From Timema cristinae (lineage: Eukaryota > Arthropoda > Insecta > Phasmatodea > Timematidae): a stretch of DNA of 64,000 nucleotides. Shown here piece by piece: positions 34,134-46,700 of the stretch. The stretch spans positions 18,845,541-18,909,540 of the forward strand of contig JBCFYV010000024.1 of the NCBI GenBank assembly GCA_039000515.1. The letters run 5' to 3'. Numbering within the stretch: position 1 is the first letter of the stretch; every line of letters starts with the position of its first letter. Made by a program: the position numbers and the translations under genes. The notes under the pieces were generated by a model, which ran no database searches, had not been told where the DNA came from, and saw only the letters and a program-made list of their open reading frames with translations.

Positions 34134-37100
34134 AGCACTGAATCTTACTACTTGTTTAGGTAATATGTATAGATTTATTATGCTAATCAGTCAGGGATGA
34201 GGAAGGTTGAATGTAAACGAAGAGCACCTGAATTTTATGGAGGGAGAGTGGAAAACCATTTAGGAAAAACCACCCTCAGTACATCCGACCAGGATACGAA
34301 CCTTGATCTTCCCGTCATCCGCAGTCCAGTCGATTGCGAGAGTGACGCCTTAGACCATTTGGCCACTGAAGCAGGTGTAAACCTATTTATAGAGCATGCT
34401 TTACCTTTGTGTGCTTCTCCCAACTCCCGAGCGCAGTGGATAGAGGTGTCCTCAGAAGCGTCTGGTGGACCACCAAAGGGTCAACACTGATTTCTTCTTC
34501 ATCCCTCTCTCCTTCACTGCTATCACTGCTGTCCAGAGACACTGCAGCTTCACTATCTGAAAAAACCACAACACTGGGTTTCTGTTGAAAGTGTTTTTTC
34601 ATTACTATAAATATACTATATAGACAACCTTCTAAGGGGTTCACCCTCCCGCCTCCCATCCCACAAAATAGGTTTTAGCCTTGCACTCAACAAGGTCAAG
34701 AGCCTTAAGGATATTAGAGGACTAAAGAAAATATAGATTCGAGATTAAATCTTTTTAAATTCAAATTTTTAGTTATAATTTATCTTAGAACTCTAAAGCT
34801 TAGTACGCACTTGGAAACATTGTCTCGTGTCCCGACTACAATGATGAACTAAATATTTGTTCCCCATACAGAGTTCAGTTGAGTAAAATGTCTATTGAGG
34901 AGGATTCTGCTATGACTTGTGCTTTGTATGTAGTTACGAGCTGTTCAAAAAGACAGAAAGGAAGAAAATGGGGGTGTATTTAGGGATGTGGTATCGAAAT
35001 ACAGTATCGGTACTCATTAAAAGTATTGGAATAAAAGTATCGCTAACAGTAAGTATTGGTATAAAAATTTTAATGTGAAAAAAATGTTTTTTTATTCTAG
35101 TAATAAAATTTCAACTTTTAAATCACAAATGTATTTCATATTTAGTTAAACACTGAAAATTATAATGGTTTTTAATACTTTAAAACGAATTTTACAATAT
35201 GCTTTTTCGTTATCCGACTTCTTAAAAAACTACCATAATTCACTTCTGGGAGGTGCCATTTATTAAGTACACTCTTTGTTTATATACTCTTATCAAGCTA
35301 GATTATTAACTATTGACAAACAATATTTAATCGACACCCTTTTATGCTTGGGCTGCTTGGGACGCCCTTGAGATGACTGAGTTCAATGAGCTCTACAAAA
35401 GATTATTTTGTTTAGTTTTTGAGTGTGCTCATTGATAAAGGAAGGGGTAATAGACTGGTCGCCAATCGCAGCAGTGTCATTTGTTCTGGTTGTTCCTCCA
35501 CAATCTACCCTAGTAAACATTTAGTTCCAGCATGAGTGAAATTAACAAAAAAGTTGTTTCTTTTGATACCGATCTGATACTGGAGTGTGAGTACTAATAT
35601 CAGTAAAAGTATTGGAAAAAAGTATAGAGTAAAAAAATATTAGTATTGAAAGGAAAAATATCGGTATTAGTAAAGTAATGATACTTTTTTTTACATCCCT
35701 AGGTGGGTCTGTAAAGTGCTTCAAAATGGTTTGTACTATGCAAATAATCTTCTGACATATATGAAGATCCAAGAGGTTAAGCCAGAGGTGTTGAAACAGA
35801 CTTTATGGGAATGTGCCATTAGAGCAAAAGTGCTCCTATTTATATAGCCAGGTTGGGGTAAGCGAAGTCCACTTTTTCAATTCGAGACGAACTTGAATCG
35901 AATATATTAAATATTCTCGATGCCAAATAAAAGTGTGAATAACTAATTTTCTTTTAGTTGTTTTATGCTTGAAAAAATATATTATGGTTATTCATATTAC
36001 TCTATGCACTAAAATTACTTAAAAAATGTTTTATTGCACAATTATTTGTAATATTTAGTGTTACACTGGCTAATAAAGTTTTTATTACAACATGTAATTC
36101 AATAACTTCAGATTTTTTCCACATAAATATTTATTTGTAATGTATAAAACAGCGCAGAATGGCTGTAAATGAACACAAATGGGGTATTTTAGCTGTCAAT
36201 ATTTTGATTGGTGAAGGTTCAAAGCCAGAATTTGTTTCGAAGCAAAATTAAAGTTGATGTTTATTACGAAGCCAAGTAGAAGTTTCGAAGCTTCGCACAC
36301 TCCTAAAGCAGGGTAAGCAAGAGTTTACTGCACATTGGAATAGGAGTGTTTCATAGCTTAAACTATTTAGCTATTATTTATTTTATTTGGTTCATAGCAT
36401 AGCTTATGATTGCAAGGGCGGCCAGAGGTAATTTTGTGCCTAGGCGGGATAACTTTTTGGCGCGTCTCCCAGAACGAGCTATGAAGTTTGGGTATTATTT
36501 TCCTATCACAGCCGAGCTACGTTAGGTTAAGTTGGTGCTCTGTTTGGCACCCCCATTGGGCCAGTGCCCTGAGCACCCACCTGGGCCTTCAGCCACGCCT
36601 GTATGATTGAATTAATCAATGTTATGAAATTAGTTTTAGTAATTAATAGAAATGTTGCAATGACCTGGGGGCAGAATGTCATGAAGTTGGACTTCGACCT
36701 TAATCCCACTGGCCTCCAGTTTTACTTCACATGAGGTACCTCGAGAGTCAAAGTTCAAGATGACAGCGCTGTGCCAGAGCTTATCTGGTTGTTTCACTAG
36801 AACTCTCAGACCTGGACGCACCACTGAGAAGTCGGGTTCCCTGGAGGTTACGAAAATTACACACCATTAAAATCATAATTAAAAACAATGACTTAAAAGA
36901 AAAACATTTTGTCTTGTGATAGGCCATTTGATATCAGTCGAACAAGTCCAAATATATATACACATTTTGAAATTAAATAATAGTCCTCCGATTTTCCAGG
37001 GTAGTTGCTGGAGAAGAAGCGTGAATAATAGTAAATCATAGATAATACCAAAGATCGAAGGGATCTTTGGTATTATCTATGATTTACTATTACCCCCCCA

Positions 37101-37679
37101 CCATACACATTATATACTTAATGAATTAATGAAAGAAGTCCTTTATTCATTTGTTTTCTCTCTGAGGGTTGTACTTTTCAGTGCATGCATTCATTGTGTT
37201 TGTAAAGTGTCATCCTGCTTCAGGTCAGCACACATTCCTCAGCCTTCAGTGCCTTCCTTAGCTACTGACTAGCTTTATCACCCGAGATGAGCTCTGCCTC
37301 TCCTTCTTCCTCTACCTCCACATCTATTTCACTAGTCTCAGAAGGCTGTATAACCTTGAGAGTGAGACTATTTCCTTGTCTGTCTGTCTGTCTCTCTCTC
37401 TGAGAGATTGCTGCACCTGCACACTGGGTGGTGTATTGTTTGTGACATATTTAAATAAAGCCACAATTAAGTCTCAAGCCAGTTGATCCGCCCCCAGTAA
37501 ATCAAGAGTCTACTGTACTAGGTAATTAATAACTAATATAGTCAAACTTATTTTCAAATTATTTAGGAATATGTTAAGCGCACAGCCTTATGGACCAAAT
37601 GATTCTATCAGCACACAACTTATAAACTATATTAACTTTTAAACATCCTAGATGCTAATAACTCTTGTATTGATGCACC

Positions 37680-37715
<36 letters not shown>

Positions 37716-40700
37716 TTTAGCACCGCGTCTTACTACCCGTTCGGGTTATACGCTTTAAGTACTAACTACGCTAATGGATTAGGAATTGGGAAGGTTGAAT
37801 TAGAGGAAGTGAACCCGCATTTGCGTGGAGGGAGAGTGGAAAACTGTTTAGGAAAAACCACCCCCAGTTCACCCAACTGAGATTCGAACCTCGATCTCCT
37901 TGTCCTCAGCAGTCGAGCTTAATACGGCAAGCGCGTTAGCCAACTACGCCACCGAGGCGGGTCTTGATGCACCTTAAAACCACTTTAAAAAAGAACTCTA
38001 CAAAAGACGACATCCAGTCTTCAGGATATTAATTCATCGCTGTGAAATGTATATGATAAAATATTTCAGCCATGCTAGGAATTAAACCTGAGACTCTTGA
38101 CAAACTAGACCTAACACGTTACAAACTGACCTAAGATGTGAGAATAGTTTAGGTACAGGAAGATGCAATAATATATTTTCACTTGCACAGGTGAGTACAC
38201 AGAAAAAGGCACTTGCCTCATTTAGTCTGGATTGTTCGGAATGAGGGTGTCAGAGTACTTGCAAGTATTTTCCTAAATGGTTTCTCACACTCACCCCATA
38301 AAAATGTAAGTACATTTCCTTTAAATTCTATTGTTCTCATCCCAATTATCTTTGTGTGAATATGCTGAAATTCCTAACAGGTACATCATAAAAATAAAAC
38401 ATATTTACTAACAGAGATAATGACACTATAACTAAAAGCAAACAATTATGTCACTTTAAAACATGTACTACATCAGTGGTATTTAAACTAGGGATTGTGA
38501 TTCTTTCGTTTACAGAACCAATGGCTGAGGCCCCCCCCCCCCCATCCCTCCAAAAAGAGAAAGAGTGTGGCATGCTGCAACTGACATCGTGCTATAAAAA
38601 GACCGTAAAATAGGTCAGCACGACCTATTTGGGGAAGTTTATTGTCTTTCTTAGAATGTTTGTAAGATAAGTGGAATTTATCGGTTGCTTTAGATAATTC
38701 AATTCGTTCGTGAAGACTTACCATACAATATAATTATTACCACAGTTTTATAATAAAAATTTGAACTTCAAACAACTTCTTTGTAATCAATCTTTTTTAA
38801 GAAAATAATTTCTAACAGTGTGAAATAAAGGGTAGTGATGAGTAATGTAGTTTAGAGGAAAAGAACCTAGATTAAACAATAAAACCTGACAAGTTTAAAA
38901 CTCCGAATTTCTAAAACAAGTAGCTATCACAAAATAAGTTATAAACTGTAATGTTCATATTTTTTTAAATATAATTCCTATATCGGCGATATTAAAGACT
39001 GAATATTTGTAAATTTGAGTTAATGGCCATGTTAAGAACTTGATAAAATAAGAGGGGTAAATTTGTGATATTTCATAGACTAATAGTTTGGAGACCTGGT
39101 AAATAATAGTGAGAATTTTTTGATCTATATTTGTCCTCTTTAAACCTTTTAAAGGCTTAAAACTGAATTTTTAAACAAAACCAATGCTAGATTTCCAGCT
39201 TAAATTTTAGTCCCTCACTTATGATGACCAAATGTATTGCGACATGAAATGTAATCCCCTTAGAGAAGTAAAATGGTTTCCGCCACAAGTTTCTGGGTCT
39301 GTTAAGTCCAAAGATAGTATTTAAGTATCTGTAAACATCAACATTAATCAAATTAAGCCATCAAATGGTCATACCAAAATATCAAGTCAAAGAAATCTTT
39401 TTTTATTGTCTTTTAGTTAATGGAATATGTAGGAACATGTGTGCAAAGCATTAAAAATAATATCCAAACTTTAATATGTAACCAAACGTTTTTTTTCTGG
39501 GCGGTTTCATGGAAGGACAGTGAATATTAAAATATTTTAGGACAAAAAAAAATGGGTGGGTGGGGTTGAAGGGGGGGGGGGGAAGGAATCTGGTTCATGT
39601 GACATCTTGAGATATTTTTTAGAGTGAAATAGTCCAAAGAACAGTGTATATTATAATATTCTAGGATGATAAAAAAACTGTCATTTGAGAAAAAGAATTG
39701 GCTATATGTGACCACTTATTTCAAGGTTCTTGAAACTCAACAGCATGCACCTATATACATATAGGAGTGAACTGGGCCTCCAAGACACCCGGAGATATCC
39801 CAGGTGTCCAGAATACATTATTTGTGAAGATATATGATGGAATTAAATGTAAAACCAACCAGTTTGTTGTTTTCTGGTGTTGTTTTTAAACCATTTATTA
39901 AGCCTAAAGTAGAAGCATTTGTTTAGTGAATAGTGACCATTACTCTCTTTATATAATCTACTAAAGTAGAGGATAAAGGATAATTTACAAACTTAAATAT
40001 ATCAAAAATATTTCCGCTATTGTCTGACAATTTAAAAGCCTTTTGCTCATTTCAGTAGAAAGTGGAAACTAATGTTATTAGTAGACTGATTAGCGATGTA
40101 ATCATTGATAATATAACTTAAATTGCCTCGGGATTAAATTTACTTATAATAAAAATATAAATACTTAACCTCAGCACTTCAGTGTTAGCAAATTTCCCTT
40201 CAAAATATTTTTTAGCATCGCGTCATTACACTAATGGTTTAGGAATTAGGAAGGTTTAATTGATAGTAAATGTACCCGCATTTGTGTGGGAGAGTGGGGA
40301 AAAAACACTTGGGGAAAATAACTCAGTGCACCTAACCAAGATCGAATCCCGATCTCCTCGTCTTTGGCAGTCAAGTCCAATGTGAGAGTAGCGTGTTAGA
40401 CCATGACATATTTTATTAAAACATATTTTTCCAAGATGTGTTAGTTAATGGAAGAGATTCAAAAATGATTTTAAATTTCATATAGATTGACAGTCCTATT
40501 GATTATAATACCTGTATTCCTTAAGACTGGAGAAGAACACAAGTTCACCATGGGAGTATCGACATTTCTCCTGGGAGAAACGGCACTCTCCTTCAAGGTA
40601 GTATGGGCAAGGTAGCATGTCTGGCTGCGTTGGATTTGTGAACATTACACGCAGCTACATGTAAAATTGAATTAGTTACTTTTTGAAAAAGCAATTAATA

Positions 40701-43700
40701 TCAACAAGTAGATTGAAAATCATTGTAATTATGGCACTGTTCGTCTGGAGGGACCACAATTAAATTGATTTAAAATAGTTGTAAAATGACACCTGGACAT
40801 GAGAATCAAAGTCAGGAACTTTGCTTTAGCGCACCAATGCTATGCCACTTAGCTATTCAGTAATCATCATGTGCTCACGGTCATTCTTCCCTCATAGTTT
40901 TCAACTGTCTTAAATAAATTTTTGAAAAATGTCATCCATTATTGAATATGAATGACATTAAAAATTTTTTATAGTTTAATGTGTTTGATTAGTATGCCAA
41001 ACTATTTTAGAGGCAAGATAAAAAATTATGCTGAACCTAAATTTGAAGACAAGTTTAGTTTGTGTGATTGGAACCAACTATGAAATTTGAGATGACTGTT
41101 TTTTGTCAATAGCAATTTCAATAAGAAGTTCTGTGAGGACAAACAATTACACGACTTTTTTTCCTATTCTAATATGTTGTTTTAAATTGGAACATTAAAA
41201 CACAATGTTATCATTCATATTTTTTAGATAAAATGGTAGTATTTAAGTTTGGACAGTATTAGAGCTGAAAATATGACTAGTATGAACAAAAACTATCAAT
41301 GTTTGACTTAGAAAATTGTGTTGGGCAACTCTTCCTAAAGTAGAAATATAACAAATATTTTTTGTTCGAACATAAGTAATAAATACATTTGTTTTAAAAT
41401 TCATTTACAAGTTCAAAAAGATTAAGATGATGCCTGTTGAGATACAGGAACTACAAGAGAGTCTTTTTATAACCATATGGAGCTGCATAAAGGCTTTTAA
41501 TACATTTAAAAAGTGTGTTATTGCATGTACATTTCTTTTAGTTAAGAAAATTGTGTAGCTAGCTTGAGTATTTGTTACTTTTTAGAAATAATCATGCACT
41601 TATTTACATATTTTTTTTACAACTGGAGCCCAAAATGATGGCTGAATGAAAATTAAAAGACTAACTTAAATTTAGAGGTTTTCTGGTGAGTAATTGTGTT
41701 TGAGCAAAGTTTATTTGAGATCTATATTAGTTTAAAAGTTATTATGGTGAGGTGAGTGGGTGATAAGAGTGGGACATAGGGAGCTCAAAAACAAACCTGA
41801 GCTTGCTTATTAGTTTATATTATTTAAAAAAACTCAATTACATCAGCCTGTAAGTGAGCTGTACCGACTGAGTGGCCTTCAACTGCTGGCGAAGAATATG
41901 CCAACATTTACAAATAGAGGTGGTCAGCACAGCAAACCCACTGGCCGTTAATCCCAGTTTACTAGTCCTGAGCTGCTACAAAATGTTATTTATCAATTTA
42001 TCCTAACATACAGTATTACTATTTATAAATATATTTTGGGTGTACAGTGAGACCCCTTTAGTGATTATTATACTCGTTCTAAAATATATTGTTGGTATGA
42101 AACATTTCAAGCCATGAGTAGTGACCACTATAAATATTCCTTTACGACTCAGTGGAGAGTATGTCATTATAATGACCATTACGCCTACTGCTGTTTCAAA
42201 TTTGTATGTAAACATAATTATTCATTTATTTGATTTAGCACTGCGTCTTACTACCCATTTGGATTACATGCTTAAATACTAATTAAGCTAATGGGTTAGG
42301 AATTGGGAAGATTGAATTTGGAGGAAGTGAACCCACATTTACGTGGAGGGAGAGTGGAAAACTGTTTAGGGGGGGGGGGAACAGTTAACCCGACCGAGAT
42401 TCAAACCTCAATCCCCCAGTTCTTGGTAGTCTATCTTATCACAAAACTATGCCACAAAGATGGGTTCATAATTATTAAGTCATGTATTAATTTTATAAGA
42501 TGGTTTATAGCTATTTGGCTCGACATCTTGGATCAATGGCTCACAAAGTAAACCTAGCTTACTGTTTTAAGATGTCACCTACAATTACTTTTAGGGGTGT
42601 GCAAGTATTTGAAAATTCAAGTTTGAGTCAAGTTTAAGTAGTTGCTCAAAGTCAACTCAAAAGATTTTACAAAATTTGAAAAATTTTAGCACTCAGAAAT
42701 TTTGATCTTTTTATAGAAATTTAATCAATTTTATTCAATTATAAAATATTATTTCATATCTAATAGATTACTTTCAATATTCCTTTTGTCTTATTAAAAA
42801 AAAGGTAAAGTTATATTATAAAATATGTTTGTACTTATGGATGGCTCTATTACAGGAATTCAACTTGAAATATTTCTTGTATAAATATTGATCTGTACTA
42901 CTCAGACTTGTTTTCATTCAAACTCGACAAACTCAACTCGAAGTGAAAAATGCCTACTCGCACACCCCTAATGACTAAATACCTGTATTTTTTTTTATTA
43001 ACTTTTAGGCATGAATCTGTATAAATTAATGAGGAGTTTTGGGTTGAGGTGAAACAAACATTACATTTTATGAAAAGTAGTGTTACACTCCGGGGTCCCC
43101 AATGAAGAGCCTTTTGTTACATTCCCTCCTCTTCTCAATGGTGTTCCAAGGGCGCTGCTTGTTGCTGGATCCTATTGTAATAAGTACGGAATTGCACTCT
43201 CCACATACAAAGACACAATTAGACTAGAGAGAGAGAAGTAAAAATGTATGTGGCATGTATTAATTATGTTAAATCGCTATAATTTGATACTAAAATAAAT
43301 TCAAAGTATAAACCATATTAATTGTATGCATTTTCATTCAAGAATAGTTCATCACTTTGTATGTGGGGATTACAATTATAATATGTGCACACAATCACGT
43401 AATAGGTAACACAGGTAGGGAGGGAACCATACTTATTACATTAGAATCCAGAAACTAGCGGCACCCTTTGAACGCCATTGAGAAGGGGATGGGAGGTAAC
43501 AAAAGGTTCTTCATCATGGAGCCTAGAGTGTAACAAATGGCACCCAATGTGGGGCAAGCTTCATGAATGTAACAGTGATCTAGTAGGTACCCTGCCAGGT
43601 TTGCCAAACTAACTTACCTGAATCTGATCCATGCTTGTGATATCATCAGAGGGTTCAATGCAATAAACCAGAGCATTGTGGTAACACATGTCTCCATATT

Positions 43701-46700
43701 GGTTGCTATGTGGGGCCTGGCACTTGGAACCTTGCAGAGCCTCCAACTCACTCTGGAAGGATATGTTCAAAATTATTATACAACGACAGTTACCATTATT
43801 TGGAAAGAGCGCAGTGGTGCCGTAAAAAATTACCTTGGCAAGGAAGAAGTCCTTATTGTGTTGAATGAATCTATTATTTTATTTAAACATTATTCTGATC
43901 AATAAATTTAACCATAAATTGTATGTGTAAGAACTTTTGAATGTCAAGTTGTAAGTCTAGTTTTATAAGCTGGGCCTTTGAATTGGAGTCATTTTTGGTG
44001 GTATAATAGATGTATTTCCTAACGTTTTAACCGTTATTCGTTATTAAAATTACTTGAGATTTTGAAAGTGGGATGAGTTAATGTTCTTCTTGCTCCCTTC
44101 TAGGTGTGCAAATGTTAGTATAAGAATATCTAGGCTATTATTATTAATTATCACCGCGTCTTACTACCTATATGGGTTTTATGCCAATGAATTTCTATGA
44201 GCAAGCGAGAAAGAGCCTATTAATTTTGCCGGGAAAGGTATTTTCACCTACCTTTCAGGGTTCTTTTACATGCCATAATCGACATGGGAGTGATGGCTTT
44301 ACTTTCCCTTCGAATGTAGCCTTGTTACAACATATGAACATTAAGAGGTTGTCTCACTCACCATCCTGGCCCTATTTGACCTGTCTCAGTAAAACTATAG
44401 CTCCACAACACATCGCGGCACAATCTAACATCTGACTGAAGCGAGGCCTGAGGTTCATTTCACGACGCCAGAGCCGAGCCCACAGAAAAAAAGAAGTGCT
44501 CTGTCAGCCAACTCATAGAACTGTTCTTTCACGTGCGCCTGGAGACTTGGAGCATGTTGTAGTATGTTCTAGACGCATGTTTTCCCCCACCCCTCCCTCC
44601 CCCCTATTGATCCCGCACCTCGAGAGCATGTGGCATAGTTTTAGTGTATATAATGATGGTGTGTGTGTGTTGTAGGCACATATTACTTACTGACTATAAG
44701 GTGAGTAGCTTTGCCAGAGGCTGATTTAAACGTTAGGTTATTCAAAATTCCCTTCTGGCTTAAATGTTATATTCTATTCAAAATTGTTGTTCTAAACTAA
44801 TAATACTTAAAACTTATCATTAGTAAATTTTGGGTTCGTAAAGTCGTGATAATATTTAATATCTTTGGGTGGTTAATTCAAACCATGTTCACCTTTTATT
44901 ATGATCCCTATGGCGGACCTTTGGATCCTGTGCCTTAGTTTGAAACTTTTCTTATCCGCTTAAAGGGTCTTTTTTACCCTTTAAGGTACTTTTGGGACGG
45001 TCATTTAAAACCTGATAGTGCCATTTGCCAGCTCTTCTTATTTTAATAATTTAGGGAATTATATTTATCTTGTTATTTATTAAGAGACTATTTATCTTTG
45101 TTTAACATGTTTAAACTTTATGAATTATTAGTCAAAGAAGGAGCCGAGAGTCTGCGAGGTTATACTGCGGTTTTGACTTTATTTACTAATGTTTTTCATT
45201 TGCAAGCTGCTAGGTGGCATAGTTTTCAATATTATTACTGTTGTGAATAGATTATAATGTGTCTAATAATCTAATATTCAATCAGGAGGAAATGTGTTAT
45301 ATGAGACTATATTGTTATTGTTTGACCTTTGGGAACTGTCAGTTAGGGTAACTAAACTCTAATAAGTATTTACTGGATCTCATTCCTGATTGATCATTAA
45401 TATTTGGAGCTTTATTTGATAATAAATTTGTTGTTATGGCAGTACTATTTGAGATTAATTTGAAGATCAATTTAGTATAGGTTTTTTAATGTGTTTTGAG
45501 TTGCCACTTAGGGGCAAGAGCATTGTATTGTGTCAGATATTACCTTTGACTACTTGTCTCTCAGAGTATGATGCCGTTTGGGCTATGACTAATTTCTAAG
45601 GTCCATCTAACCAGTTAATGCCAATTAAATGAATGTTTGCCTCTAATATATATATTCAACGTCTAACACTATAATGTTGTTTCACTCTCTTAGTGAGTTC
45701 TATGTTACTTGTTGTCGGAATAAAATAACTCTCTTGTGCCATCCCCAACAGTTATTTCTGATCGGAGATAAGGGGGGGGTTACAAGACGAAAGGTGTGCT
45801 ACAGATTTTTGTCGCTCAATAAAAATTGTTTGATCTAGCTGGGTTTGAACCCACAAACATCGGGTCCTGAGGCGAGCACTTTACCCCAAGACCCTTAGGA
45901 TCTCAATCTGTTTCAGTGGCTGCATGTTATAAGATGCTATTCTAACAATAAACTAAATTGTTAATGACAGGGAGATTGTGGTTTGATCCTGGTCGGCTGT
46001 ACTGAGAGTATTTTTTCCCAACAAATATGGGTACACTTACTCTAAATTACACCTTCCTTCTCCCTAACCCAATAGCATAATTGGAACTTAAGTGTATAAC
46101 CTAAATGGGTAATAAGACATGGTATAATAAAATGATAGTTAAGATATTATTAAGTAAGATATAGTTTGAAAGTTGTGGTACAAAATTAGCCAAGTTTCTT
46201 TAGTTTTAATTAGAGAAATTAGTTAAAATGTCATACCTGCTTCAGTGGCTGAATGGTCTAACTAAGGCTTCACTCTCGTTGTAGACCAGTCTGCTGATGT
46301 CAGGAAGATCGAGGTTTGAATCCCAGTCAGGTCTACTGAGGGGGTTTCCCTAAATGGTTTCCCACTCTCCTTCTTTACAAGAGTGGGTAGATCACCTCTA
46401 TAATGATTGCTTCCTCATCCCTATCCCATTAGAGTAATTTATTATACATGTTTATAACCTGAACAGATAGAAAAACACGGTGATAATTTCCTTTAATTAA
46501 ATGTCAGATCAAACTAATTCATATAATGAAAGTGAAAATGATTTAATGATGGCAAATGATAGAATAAAAGGCTGTGTTGGTGGAAATTTAAGTTAAACAT
46601 TTTTCCAAATAAACAAATGGAAAAACAGCATTTGTTAATGTTATAGATTAAACATCAAGCATTGAAGGTAGTGTAAACAATAGTAGTAATTTAAAAAAAA

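Noticed and set aside
45830..45905. tRNA gene on the minus strand
   Set aside because: The T arm is good but the acceptor stem does not pair and the sequence is followed by non-tRNA repeat; a SINE head is more likely.
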